Positions 47,281 to 59,639 of a stretch of 64,000 nucleotides of DNA are shown here, one piece after another. Position 1 is the first letter of the stretch. Every line of letters begins with the position of its first letter. This DNA is from Gadus chalcogrammus (lineage: Eukaryota > Chordata > Actinopteri > Gadiformes > Gadidae): the NCBI RefSeq assembly GCF_026213295.1, contig NC_079415.1:23809847-23873846 (forward strand). The letters are read 5' to 3'. The position numbers and the translations under genes are program-made. Under the pieces are notes generated by a model, which saw only the letters and a program-made list of their open reading frames with translations, was not told the origin of the DNA and did no database searches.

Positions 47281-50200
47281 AAGTGGTCTATTAAATTCAA
47301 GAAGGGCCGGCGAGAATATATATACACATGTTAATATAGATATAGTGCCATACCGTCGACATGAGTTTCATTCATAGAATTTGAATGAAACGAGAAAGGA
47401 TGTATTCATAATGCCAAGAAAATAAAGGCTAGGCCTACATGGTTATAATGATTTCATTGTAATTAACTTATAAAGCGTGTAACAGACAACGAGACAATCT
47501 AGTTGTGGGCCAGCAGAGGCTGTATTTTAACCAAATTCGGCCTATAACCTTATACATATAATTGTCTAACTCTATATGTCAAATGTATGATATGCTGTAG
47601 GCCTACGTATAGGCTAGTTTTTTATATTATAAATATTTAAATATTGTCATTCCTGAACCACATTCCCTATAGAAAAAGCACACCGTGTTACTTGGTGTTA
47701 CAACCCTCTTCGTTGATTGGAGACGTGGATTGCCAATGGTCAGATACAGATCTTGTTATAACGATAATAGCTACATGGTCTACTTATAATGTTATAACTA
47801 AATAATTGTATATTTATTTATAATAAATATTTTAATATTTATTTTATTCAATAATAAACCAAAGCATTTAAATCAGGAGATTATTTTCGCAGGATTCGTC
47901 AAAACAACAATCCGATTTTTCCAATTTTGGAGCAGACCCCCTCAAAAACTGAAACTAACCACGTACCTTAAACCCAGTCCCACACCAGATTGTAGTAAAA
48001 CTGCCCACAGCGGAAAACACATTACAATAACGGTTCTAAACATGTGACACGACGTTTTTTTGGCCTATTCTTTTCAATAGGCCTGCGTCCATTGTCATGG
48101 TTGCTATGGTGGTTGCCATCGAGGCCCCCCCCCCCCCCCCAAATTAGCTGCAAAATTAAAATGCAGGTAATTTAATAGCTGCATTTTTAATCATTGTCTG
48201 GTGGCTAGTTACGTCACTCTGAGAGATGCGCACAGACATATTTGGTAGTGACACAGCCTATAACCTATTCGTGAATGCAAAACATCAAGCTCATTGATTG
48301 AACAAGGCAGGGTTATTTTAAATAATTCATTAAGAAGCTTTAGACCTGGGGTCTCTTTTATATCAACGGGGGTCTCAAAGGACGCATACAATCATCAACT
48401 TAGGGATTCCAGCCCTACAAGAAATTACTCAGCAAGTGCTTCATCTCGTTGCATCTCACCCAGCGGCTCGCTTGCAAGATTTTGGCCTGAATTTCTTCCC
48501 AGACCTACACCATAGCCATCCAATATTCATATCTGAGAATCAGGCCTCTCTTTAATAATTACAAAAAGTTATGAGAGAAATTCACATGAACTTTTTGTGA
48601 ATGGGCTTGGTTCCGGCTCCTTTTGACTTTTTGACCCCAGACTTTTAAATCTTGTCCACAGGCCAGCTGTATCTCCACACCTAAGGGCACATATTTACAC
48701 CTCCATCCCACCAAAAATGGGGACCAGAAACGTACCTGTCTTAATCACATTTACCTTACTGTTGGTGGTCACGCCCATTTTCCCACCTTTTCAAGATAGC
48801 TAGAGATGCCAAAATATATACGCACATTTCCCAGTCCCAAGAACGACATATCCGAGATTTGGATTTCTAGCCCTTGGAGAAAAAGGTTTTAGAAAATTAG
48901 CAGTTCTTTGGACAAAGCCTCTCAGAAGTGTTGCATGCAAGACCTAGTGGATCAGAATGTGGTTGAAAGACCGTTTTTGAGATAGGGAAGGTCCTACCGC
49001 CCTGAAACTTGACTACCTTATTCTAGGGCGTAACTGGGTCCCCCACACCGAAACTTGGTCCTCTCTGACCCCGAGGGCAGGGAGGGGGGGGAGGGGGGTC
49101 TGAGGTTTTGGGTTAGAGTTAGGGTTAGGGCTGGCTTTTATCCAGAGACCCACAATTTTCACAGAGTAATCCCAAGATACAACCTGGTTGAAGGTCTAAT
49201 GGACAACTAATTTAGACTAATTTCTATGCGTTTCAATGGAGCTTTGATGACGCTGTGTGAGCCTTTCCTGTAGGGCTGGAGATCCCAGTTGATAATCGTG
49301 TGTGTTCTTTGAGACCCTCTAAAGAGATCCCAGGTCTATAGCTTACTTGTTAATGTCCTCGCCTCAGTCACCTATTGCATCACTTCCTTTAGGCCTTCGG
49401 TAACGTGGTTTGGAGCAGAGATGTTTGAACTCAAGAGGTCGTTTGCAAAGTGAACGGTGCATACATTGTGTACATTGATGTTCCTCATCAAAGCATCCCG
49501 CTCCTATCACATGAATCTAGAATGAATATGTTCGGGGCTTTGTTCAGAATATTCTGCAAATAACATGAAAATGTATTAAATGCAGGATATATGCGTGGTT
49601 GTTACAGAAAATGAAATAATGGCCATAGGTCGAAAAGAAGTGCACATGGATGTATACGATAACTGTGGGAAAGAGGAGGGGGGGTTGGAAGGGAGCGGTC
49701 GATCGCAACCACCATAGGATTGTACGAATCCTGCGCAGCCCGCCCCCCCTTCTGAAGTCGAAAATAATCTCCCGATTGAAATGCATTGGTTTAATATTGA
49801 ATTAATTATTAGGAGTAGACCATGTAGCTATTATCGTTACAACAAGATCTGTATCTGACCATTGAAAATCCACTTACACCAATCCAATCAACGAAGAGGG
49901 TTGTAACACCAAGTAACACAGTGTACGTTTGGGCAGGGCCGTCCCTAGAAATTCTGGGCCCCCTGACAGAATTCAGTTATGGAGCCCCCCCCCCCCCCCC
50001 CCCCCCCCCCAAAAAACTAAATAAATATTTAAAATATATATATATTATATATAGCCTACATTTTTTATGTTATATATTCATTCACATTTTATAATCAGTA
50101 AATATTGGGTAATACTGGGTCGAAATTGGGTAGTCATTATCATCAGAAGAAAATGAATAACAACTGAATAACAACATGATAAACCTACCTACTTACCTCG

Positions 50201-50288
50201 GCTACTTTGTACACTAGATAGTTAGTTAGTATTTAGTTACACATTTACCTGGCTTGTAGTTACTATAGACATAAATAAGCTAATAAAC

Positions 50289-50870
50289 TGTGACAGTGCT
50301 GCTTCTACTTAGACTGTCCTCCTTCTCCCCTTCTTCTATTTCAACCTCACTGGTTTCTTCTGTGGGTTCATCATGGCTTGAAGAGGGCCCTGACTCTAAG
50401 ATACATCATATAATTCAGAATATGTCTCATAATCATTTGAGCATATTAAACAATGTTGTCTACAGTCTTTTTGATTGGATTGAGCTGGGCATGACTAAAT
50501 AGGTATTTGTATGTTTTGATTTGCTGCATTAGCCTATGTTACGTGTGTGTGTTTTTCCTCTGCTGTTTTGTGTGCTGTTCCAGTGTGGTCGCTGTTGTTC
50601 GCGAGTCGGAGCTACGTGGGCTCTTCGTCGTGGCATTGCTCCCTCAGTGGAGGGATAGTGTTGTTGGTTGCTCCCTCAGTGGAGGGATAGTGTTATTGGT
50701 TATTTTCTGTGTTAACGTAAGACTCATTTATGCAATAAATGGTACATTGGTCGAAACCCTGCTACACTCTTCTGTTCTTTAAACGCCCGGTATTATGTTC
50801 ATTGTTGCTCCCCCCCTTTCCCCTGGACACCAACGGGGTGGGTCGTAACAATCGGGGGCTCATCCGGGAT
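50289..50870 (+). repeat. LTR and tRNA-Pro-like primer site, third retrovirus-like fragment
   Basis: TGTGACAG to GTAACA (50289-50850) is followed by TCGGGGGCTCATCCGGGAT, one base different from a tRNA-Pro primer site apart from its first positions. It has a CAATAAATGG signal at about 50733 and a 32-bp tandem duplication (about 50637-50701, TTGCTCCCTCAGTGGAGGGA units). No second LTR and no coding region are seen, so this is a 5' fragment. Confidence 0.6.
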
Positions 50871-51104
50871 TGTTTAAAGAAATTAGTAGAGATGTTTGTA
50901 GTTGTTTTGACTAGTTTGTTTTCAAAGTGAAAAGTCACTTCCGGTGGTTCACGGTGGGTATTGGCGTCCGGGTGTGCACGCTCCCGCCTTCACAGGTTAC
51001 TAACGACTCCCTCAGTTAGACAGAAGTGTCCAGCTGGGTCGCACAGCGGCTCCTCCTTCGGACACTTGTTTTTTGTTTTTCCTTTATTATTTTCGGAGTA
51101 AATC

Positions 51105-51134
51105 CTGGGCGGGGATATATATATCCCCGCCCAG
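51105..51134. repeat. Perfect 30-bp palindrome
   Basis: A GC-rich decamer (CTGGGCGGGG) flanks a central (AT)5 and is mirrored exactly on the other side, giving a 30-bp perfect palindrome without spacer. It lies between the LTR fragment and anonymous sequence of the hAT element. Confidence 0.9.
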
Positions 51135-52153
51135 TAAATAGCAGCTATTAATCTAAGGGTAGACTACTTGTAATTTTAACTGACTTAAAACTAAAAAGTC
51201 AGCTAAAGTGTAAGTACCCTTGGTTTAATGTCTGCTAATATTGTAATGCAGCCAATCAAAATATTCAAAATCTGTTTGCATAAATGTTATTATCATGCTG
51301 GCAAGCAGTATGGAATGTTAATCATTGCATTATCTCCATTTATACCATGGCCTAGGTGAATACTCGATTCTGATTGGCTGGAGGGTGTAGGTTAAAAAGT
51401 GTTCATTTACACCTAGGAAAGACGTTGACCCTATGAAGACGCTATAGCCACGTTGCTTGGCAACGCCTGCATACGGGAGATTTTAAATAGTCCGCTCGAC
51501 TTGTAAAAATAATGTAGGCTTTTTGTAGATTGGATATCATGTGAATGGTAATGCAAACGATCTTTTCAGTTTTATCATCCAGTGCAGGCTGTAATTATTT
51601 TAGCTACAGTAGCGCTAGCTCCTAGGCTAGGCTTGTTATCAGGTTGTTGGGAAAGTGTAGAGGGAGGGATATACCTTTCTTGGTAAAAAACTGGGTGACG
51701 AACTTTTGACCGGTTTGAGCTCTTTCCTCCCTCTCTTTCCTCTCTTTCCTCTCTTTCCTCCCCTGACAACCTGATTTCTTAATTTCACCGACCGGGATAC
51801 ACACAAACTGACTTTAGACTGCTAGTTTAAGACACTAGCAGTCTGCACTTGCTTCACAACGATCTGCCTGGCTGCTACTTTGCTCTGCAGTAGCGCAAGA
51901 CTTGGGCTGTACCAAATAATGACAAATGAGAGGGGTGATAATAGGGTGAAGAATTTCTAATGATTTTGTAAAAATGGAGAAACAAATCTAAACAAAAAAA
52001 CTAAACAAACCACCTTAATTTGATGATTTAATTTAAGAAAAAAAAATATATATTTCATATAGTTTTAATAATACCACCAGTGTCCTCTGGGGCGCACCCG
52101 TAAGTGCTGCACCCCTGGAATCATCCTAATTTACCCCCCTAAGGACGTCCCTG
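51135..52153. other. Anonymous interior of the hAT element
   Basis: No coding or repeat boundary recognised. A CTCTTTCCTCTCTTTCCT tandem patch lies at about 51728-51760. An inverted pair around GACTGCTAGTTTAAGACACTAGCAGTC at about 51820-51845 forms a short hairpin. Confidence 0.45.
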
Positions 52154-52228
52154 CGTTTGGGGAATGTGGTTCAGGTATATCAATATTTAAATATTTATAA
52201 TATAAAAAACTAGCCTATACGTAGGCCT

Positions 52229-53294
52229 TAGGGATGGGAATTGATAAGAATTTCACGATTCCGATTCCGATTCCGATTCTGCTTATCGATCCGATTCCTT
52301 ATCGATTCTCTTATCGATTCTCATTGGGTGAGAAAATAAGTATAAATGTGTTTGTTTGCATTACATCTCTTTAATATCTGATCAGAAGTGCTTCTAGTAT
52401 TAGGAAATTGTACATTTTCAAATCAATTGGTCTAGACGAAAAAATATATGTTTCGCTTTTTAAGCCCAAATGCCATCATTATGTGCCATACAACTAAAAA
52501 CACAGACTGAAAACAGCCAAGTAAGAGCTTGTGCCTTTTGGAATTCTAACAGTGCTCATTTGCATTCAACTTGTAACAAAATTAAACTGACATAAACAAA
52601 ATGAAGCATTGATTAGACAGAGATTTATTAGATGGGCCTACGTAATAAACCGTTGGAACACACAAGACCGGAAACCATAGCAATGCCGGTAAACAAACCC
52701 CGAGAAGCCCAATCCCTATGAGAGCTCCCCACACTACGGCCATCCGGAGGCGACAGAGCTGTTGGCCGTGATATTATCTATACAATTATAATATAGTATA
52801 TAATATATTATATACTATTATATATAGAGCTCCGGGAGTCGCAAACTGCAACAATCACTTTCTCCTCCATTCCGCGGTTCACCCGGACTGCACTGCACTG
52901 AGTTTGACGGCTGAACGCGGATTGGCTGTTACGTTACACATGTCACTCAGTTATCACGCTGTTGAACGCTGATTGGCTGTCATCACGACAAAAACTTGTC
53001 ATCGGTTTTCTCCCGCGAAAAACTCGCCCTTATACGCGTCTCTACGTTCACTTTGTAAGGGATCTTGTCGCCCCGTCGCGTTTGGTGTGAACGCACAATG
53101 CGATTCTTCCTTGGCGGCGACATGTTTGCTGCGTTCTGAACCAAATCAAAGCAGCGTGTGTGTGACGTCACGACGCATTTGCCGCGACCGGAACCGACAA
53201 GCGGAATCGTTAAGCAGGCTTGCTAACGATTCCAAGGAATCGGTTGACTCGGAACCGGTTCTGAACAAGAACCGGTTCTCGATTCCCATCCCTA
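52229..53294. mobile_element. hAT-type element (TAGGGATGGGAAT ends)
   Basis: Ends TAGGGATGGGAATTG and CGATTCCCATCCCTA. A perfect 8-bp duplication GTAGGCCT lies at 52221-52228 and 53295-53302. Subterminal GATTCCGATTCC and TTATCGATTCTC repeats occur at the left, and GGAACCGGTTCT palindromic words at the right. A (TATA)n core lies at about 52785-52825. The ORF at 52973-53335 has no recognised domain. Non-autonomous. Confidence 0.85.
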
Positions 53295-53659
53295 GTAGGC
53301 CTACAGCATATCATACATTTGACATATGGAGTTAGACTATTATATGTTTAAGGTTATAGGCCGAATTCGGTTAAAATGCAGCCTCTGCTGTCCCACAGAT
53401 CGTCTCGTTGCTCGTTATACGCTTTATAAGTTAATTATATTTAAATTATTATAACCATGTAGCCTTTATTTTCTTGGCATTATGATTACATTCTTTCTCG
53501 TTAAATTGATATAAATTATTGTTATAACGAGATCTGTATCTGACCATTGACCACCCTCTCGGAAATGAATGAAATTCATATTGACAGTATGGCCCTATTC
53601 CCTATTCTCGCCTGCCCTTCTTGAATTTAATAGACCACTTTCGTTGCTTCGAGGATGTC

Positions 53660-53935
53660 TGGTGGTCTCCGCAGCCTATATAATAAATAAATATAAATAT
53701 GTATGTAAATAGGTATGTACATACCTATTTATTTATATTTATTTATTTATCATATACGGAGACCACAAGACCTCCTCGAAACAACAAAATAAATAAATAT
53801 ATAGGCCTATGTATAAATATGTATGTGTATTATATATATTTATATATATATAAATACACATACATATTTATAGATATTTATTTATTTCGTTATATAAATA
53901 TATTTATTTATTATACAAAGAGACCACGAGTCATC
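53660..53935. repeat. AT-rich palindromes flanked by GGTCTC
   Basis: A perfect 24-bp palindrome (AAATAGGTATGTACATACCT plus four more bases, about 53707-53730) sits within a longer imperfect one. Its ends read GGTCTCCG and CGGAGACC (about 53667 and 53757). A second AT palindrome lies at about 53815-53875. These are foldback-type structures at the right edge of complex 2. Confidence 0.7.
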
Positions 53936-53984
53936 ATCATCATTTTTACCCGCTCGGCGCATTTCATGGCCTTGGGGCGCTTCT

Positions 53985-54174
53985 GCTGGAGAGTTGGAAG
54001 TCTCTGTTCCAGCATCAGCAGGATGTCTGGGTTCGACATCACATCGCGACATCAGTCAGGGTTAGGTGCTTTGTCAAAGATACCTCGACACTCAGCTTGG
54101 TGAAGCCGGGGATCGAGCCAACAACCTTCAGGTTACCAGCCAACCCGCTCCACCACCTGAGCTACTGCCGCCCC
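53985..54174 (-). mobile_element. tRNA-derived SINE fragment (minus strand)
   Basis: On the minus strand the unit starts GGGGCGGCAG at 54174. Next comes the A-box-like TAGCTCAGGTGGTGGAG (plus 54149-54165) and a B-box-like GGTTGTTGGCTCGATCC (plus 54110-54126). A short body follows. The head is the same type as at 2975-3034 and better preserved. Confidence 0.68.
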
Positions 54175-54184
54175 ATTGCTTCGA

Positions 54185-54310
54185 GACCTCCTCGAAGCAA
54201 CGAAAATGGTCTATTAAATTCAAAATGGGTGCATGGGCGAGAACAGGGATATAGTGCCATACCGTCAATATGAATTTTATTCATATCTATATATAGGCTA
54301 TGGTCATTTC
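54185..54310. repeat. Third partial copy of the complex 2 terminus
   Basis: GGTCTATTAAATTCAAAATGG and, farther on, ATAGTGCCATACCGTC match the left terminus of complex 2 (47281-47365) in direct orientation. It breaks off near 54300. Confidence 0.7.
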
Positions 54311-57155
54311 ACGGATCCCTGTTAGACCAGGTTGGCTCGGTCGTTGAGACGGGGATCTGTGTGTCTGTGCCAAGGAATATGAGTGTCATTAACGTGCATT
54401 GGAGCAAATTCCGTTGGCATATCAAAGACAATTTAAGTGATTCCTTGAGGCCACCACGGATTTGAGTTAAGCGCATAGGCGTCGATTACGCCGGGGACGC
54501 CGGGGATAATTTTTTACCCACCACTTAAAAAAAATAAAATAATAGTTTAATTATTATGGATTATTACACAGGTCTTCTCAATGCCGTGGAGCGCTCCGTT
54601 CACTTGCATGGGCTCTTCACAACTTCGCGGTGAATGCTAGATATAAATTGACCGCTGGCAAGGAAAACAAAGGACTTTTTGCCAATAATGACGTCTTTGG
54701 TATCACTCCTCAAGAAGTCTGGTAACTTTTCAACCCCAGCGTCTTCGGTTGCTAAGCGACGTCAACGTCTTTGGCAGACTATTTCTTTGCTGATCAACAC
54801 TACGAATGCTGGTAACAAATAAATTGTATCAAGCCACACCATGTGAAGTCATTTTTTCGTTTTGGCACGTAGCCGTGTAATAAGCGGGATAATGTATAGA
54901 ACGTCGCCGGTCGAATTTAAGCCCCTTCAGTGGGAAGCAATTACCCTCGCTGCGCGTCGGTGTCCTGTTCGCCCTGTCGGGGCTTATTTTCCCGATAATG
55001 ACCGGCATTCTATAAATTATCCCTTACTTATTACACGGCTCTTCTCAATGCTGTAGACTACATTCGTATTCGGTTGCTAACCGACGTCAACGACTTGGCG
55101 AATTATTTCTCTGCTGATCAACGCTACGAATGATAACAAATACATCGGAAAAAGACACACTGTGTGAAGCAGAGTCGGCTCCAGAGCAGATCTACTGGAG
55201 GGGCATGGGTCGCCAGCGGGGGGGCACTGCCTTTTGTGAAATATTTTAACGCAAAAAAAGGGGGAGGGCTGTCGTGGATGCTAAACGCAAATAAATGGAG
55301 TTTAACCACCTCTGCTATGTCATAAATAGTTTATTCACATCAACAGTTTATGAACCTCCAAAAAAACATTAAGTAGGCCTGGCACTGTTTATAAACCTAG
55401 AGAACAGCCTCCACAATAATCAAAAACACCCCTGACAACATATAAGCTTTAAGCCCAGTTCAGACCAAAGATTCACCTTGCAACTCGCAACTCCTTGCGA
55501 CGAGACGGGCTGCGACGTTCTAAAACTGGGCCGTTCACACTGGCTGCAACGTGCTGCAACGGGCTGCTGTGAACGCTCTGGCACAGCTGAGAGCCGCAAC
55601 AGCATTATTTGCGTAGGTTAGGTTAGATTAGTTAGGTTTGCAATTAGTTAGGTTTGCAATTATTTTTATTTTTATTTTGCTTGAGAGTAGGCTAGAGTTA
55701 CTGTGTTTTGTCATTCTCCGGATATCGGATATTTCAATCGGATATTTTTATGCTGAAGTGGACAGTACGGTACCGGGAGAGTAAGGCCGTGACGTACAAG
55801 TTGTTCTGTGCTGTGATTGGCTGAAGAGAAATAGTTAAATTGCCGCGTTCTAAAACTGGACCTTTCGATTTCCACAGCATTAAGAAGACCCGTGTAATAT
55901 AAGGGATAATTTATAGAACGCCGGTCATTATCGGGAAAGTAAATAAAATAATGACCTGTGGTAGGAGGGGCATTAATGACCGCTAGGGGGGGCACGGCCC
56001 CCAAATGCCCCCCCTTAGCGCCGACACTGGTGTGAAGTTATTTTTTCGATATGGCAAGTAGACATTACTAATAATACCTATACTCTTTGGCAGGGATGAT
56101 GAGACATCAGACAATCAAGTCATTTTAGCCTGAATGCATAGGTAAGAAGCAGCAGAGCAGGTTGCTAGTACCATGGACAGTATCAGAACGATAACCTGTT
56201 GAACTAAATGGATGTGGTAGGCTACACCACGGGATGCATCTGCAGACCACTGCCACATAAATAAAGGTAAGACGCAATATTTATTGCTGTGGAGGTCTTT
56301 TGTGTTTTTTGCACTCAAGTGGTCGGCTGTTTTAACTTGCAATTGATAGTCGGTGGAGTCAGTCTCTTGTTGACACAAAGGGACTTTGGGTTATTCTTGC
56401 TTTGCTTGGATTCTGGAATAATTGTGGGGGGGAGTTCATGAGTTTTGGTCAGAATGCCTGTAGGCTAGTTTTGATGGAATGCGTGTTGTGAATTGAGAAC
56501 AGCCAGCTCCTGATGTGATACAGCATTCAGCTGTCCAACAAATATCTTTTTCTTTTTCAATCTTGACGACTTTTGTAGTGCTGTGTGTAGCCACACCTTT
56601 GGCCCTTCTGAACTTAAACACGCAGTTAAATTCCTTTCCTAGCTCCTCTTGTTTATGTTGTTAGCTTAGCCATATCATGTCACGTTGTCAACATTGGATA
56701 CATGGAGCAGAACATAGTGGGTCATATGTCCGATGCTTTTTGAAAACGTTTTCTTCATAAAACGTTCCAGACAGATTTTGTATACATTTTATTCCTTAGT
56801 AATTAGCTACATTGTTATGCCGTCTTTCAGAACCTTTCATTACCGGCACTAAAGAGAGAAAAAAGACTGCATCCTCATTGTACCCAGCACTTCTAAAATT
56901 GCACTTCCGAATGCGTCTCTGTCCCCAGCACATTTCAAACCAAACTGACGCCGATGGTTAAGCGCCTGTGGTCGACTCGGTGGTTGATACGGTATCTGTG
57001 TGTGTGTCACGAAATATGAGTGACATTAACTTGCATTGGAGCAAAATCCGTGGCCATATCACGGATATTGGCGTGTTTCCGTGAGGATTCCACAGATTTT
57101 GAGTTGAGTGACTGTGGTCATTTCACGGATTCCTGTGAGACCAGGTTGATCAGAG
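54300..57155. repeat. Mosaic of dispersed repeat modules
   Basis: Direct copies at about 54355-54475 and about 57000-57115 share a GGAATATGAGTG/GAAATATGAGTG block and TGCATTGGAGCAAA. TCATTTCACGGAT and AGACCAGGTTG words occur at about 54303 and about 57118. Modules of complex 1 recur at about 54575-54800 and 55030-55140 (CTTCTCAATGC and CTGCTGATCAAC words, as at 33320-33475). 54955-55035 is inverted at about 55865-55950. The interior is otherwise anonymous and no gene is seen. Confidence 0.55.
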
Positions 57156-58856
57156 CATAGCTCTTCTTGTACGTCCTTGCACTTAAAAATAGTAGTTGTG
57201 TAGCGTTTTATCCTAGCTAGATTTGTTGTGTACGGGGAATAGGTTAACCTAGAGGTTGTTAGTGCTTAGCAATTGGTTCCATGAGCATCATTACTGTACC
57301 GACAGCAATTCTGCTCAATGCCCCGAATGTAAATGTATTGTAGCGGGAGCGTTAATCCGCTACTAAAATTATGAGTGTTACTGAGAACCCACTATCCTGT
57401 ATGTTACCTGTGTAACCTAATTAATGAAGACACTAACTAGGGCCAGTATCTGAGGATGCCATTGCAAAATGCAGAGAACATTTATTATTCTGTACAGTAT
57501 GTATTTAATAAGATATTGACTAATATTAAATATAATAAAAAGATAAAAGCAATCCAGTACTAAATAAGATATTGACTAAGATTAAATATAATAAATAGAT
57601 AAAAACAATTCAGTAGACCTACTTTAAATATTTACATAAATAACTATTACAGTATACACCCATTCAATATTGGTGGCCTAATGCCCAATCACACTCTCAC
57701 TCACGCTTACTATAAACTCTGCAATAAATGTACAATTAAAAAACAACTCCATCATAGAAATAGCAATACAACAATTCATCAATCAGGATTCTATTTTTAA
57801 AGTTCTTTGTTTCTTTCCAGGATAGATGTGAGTTGGTTCAAAGTTCAGAACATGTATGATGACGTCGTTGTCCCGTATGTTCAATACCGTTCCGGCAAGC
57901 GGCTGTGCATGCAGTGCGTGCGTGTGAGCGGTATGACTGTGTAATACCGGACAGTCCAGAAGGAGCTCCTCTTTTATGTGTACGTATGATGTCAGGTTGG
58001 CAATGTAATAAAACTGGAACCCAGTACCGGGATGGTCCGGAGAGATGGGTCCCCGAGATGTCCGTCGATGACAGGGCAAAGAGCGTCAGTCTGCAGGTAG
58101 GCTAAACCCAGGGCTACGCGTCTGTTGTTGCCAGGGAAACCGCAAGCTAGAGCTTCTTCTCGCTGAGTAGACTTGATTTCACGGAGATATTGACTTTAAA
58201 TGGATGCCCACATCTTATCAAGCATATCGTCGGGTGGAGCTTTGGTCGGGTGGAGTTTGTAGCGGTTTTTACTCAGTGACACACTGTTGAACTTGAAAGT
58301 GAAGCTGCCAACTGATTAAATGACGGAGGAACGATAAAGGACAAACGGCCGTGGATGACTCAAACGACTACACGTCTACTGTATGATATACCAACTTGTT
58401 GAAACATATTCTCTAGTCTAGGGCCTTCGTTATCATTGTTTTCTATCTGCGTCGTACACTTTTTCGTCTTCTCTCCTACTCCTACTTCCATTGACTCTCC
58501 CAGTTAACTCTTCCCGTTCTCACGCGCACCACTGTTACCCCTAGTTACCATACGTTCTGTCCAATATACCAGAAAGCGTACCCCCGTTACAGTATGTCTG
58601 GTGTGTATTGTGGGTCCTGCTGTGCATAGCGGCCCAGATCTCCCAGCTGGAGAGGGAGCCCTTCTCTGTATAACATCTGACCTTTGACCTTACCCTTTAG
58701 GGGGAACACTGTTCTATCCAAGGCAAATGTGATGACCTCAGTCCGGTGCATCGTTGATCATCGTGTCCGGGGCTTTGAATATAATTCAACCTAATTCAGG
58801 ACGTCGGAATTAATCTAGTGGGGATTGAACAGTGAATACAAACCGAAAACCCACAT

Positions 58857-58858
<2 letters not shown>
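57156..58858. other. Anonymous sequence with short duplications
   Basis: 57195-57350 resembles 62470-62650 (TTATCCTAGCTA, GGGAATGGTTTAACCTAG-like and ACTGTACC words), a dispersed repeat probably of SINE type. 57496-57617 is an approximately 60-bp tandem duplication containing ATATTGACTAA and AAATATAATAAA. No coding domain recognised. Confidence 0.4.
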
Positions 58859-58933
<75 letters not shown>

Positions 58934-59076
58934 ATACACACACATGGACACACACACAAACACACACCCGCACACACACATATACACACACAGACACACA
59001 CACACACACACATGGACACACACACAAACACACACCCGCACACACAGACACACACACACACATAGACACACACTTA

Positions 59077-59119
<43 letters not shown>

Positions 59120-59135
59120 ACAAAAAAATAGACAA
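58859..59135. repeat. (CA)n compound microsatellite
   Basis: Pure CA to about 58928. A higher-order duplication follows (CACATGGACACACACACAAA at about 58942 and about 59009, then CACACCCGCACACACA). CA resumes to about 59120. Confidence 0.93.
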
Positions 59136-59281
59136 AAAACACACACACGAGTAATGACACGGAGACCGCAAAACACTTTTGAGAACAGCGCATGACGTGT
59201 GAAAAAGACGAGACGTGCCAAACGGAAGACACAGCAGTGCTGCTGCTTACACACTCACGGCACATTCCCCAACCTAACCCC

Positions 59282-59283
<2 letters not shown>

Positions 59284-59341
<58 letters not shown>

Positions 59342-59527
59342 TATGGAAAGAGAATGTGTAGGCGGGGCACAAAGGGGAGGAGAGGAGAGGTTTTTCTGGG
59401 AAGAAATCCTTGATTTGACCTTTCTGGATGTGGGCGGGGAGAAGGTTTGGGGGCTGGGAGGAACTTTGTAGGAATAGATAGAATTGTTGCATCCGCCCTC
59501 TTTTTTAACATTTCAGCACACGTACGC

Positions 59528-59605
<78 letters not shown>
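59284..59605. repeat. (GA)n and opposing (CT)n arrays
   Basis: (GA)n at about 59284-59336 and (CT)n at about 59528-59605 face each other across about 190 bp and could pair as a long hairpin. The intervening sequence contains no recognised gene. Confidence 0.93.
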
Positions 59606-59607
<2 letters not shown>

Positions 59608-59639
59608 TCCACTAATGCCTCAACAGTAGTAGGGTATAT

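Larger units (their letters stand above)
49934..52153. mobile_element. hAT-type element carrying an LTR
   Basis: Ends CAGGGCCGTCCCTAG and CTAAGGACGTCCCTG. A perfect 8-bp duplication CGTTTGGG lies at 49926-49933 and 52154-52161. The left arm of complex 2 is continuous at this point. No transposase coding remains. An LTR with primer site (50289-50870) and a perfect palindrome (51105-51134) are inside. Confidence 0.82.
47281..53650. repeat. Large inverted-repeat complex 2
   Basis: The left arm from AAGTGGTCTATTAAATTCAA (47281) is inverted at 53650. Blocks: 47281-47780 with 53650-52162 plus 49933-49800 (the right arm being split by two hAT elements); 47880-48130 with 49790-49670; 48335-48450 with 49345-49235. 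Its centre (48455-49085) matches the centre of complex 1 in direct orientation. C-runs occur at 48126 and 49988. No transposase of its own. Confidence 0.8.

Noticed and set aside
52973..53335. A 120-codon frame as a gene
   Set aside because: It runs through the right terminal repeat of a non-autonomous hAT element and its target duplication, so it cannot be an independent conserved gene.
54103..54174. A functional tRNA gene on the minus strand
   Set aside because: A- and B-box-like words are present, but no credible cloverleaf with paired acceptor ends is seen and the same head occurs in another SINE-like unit at 2975-3034.
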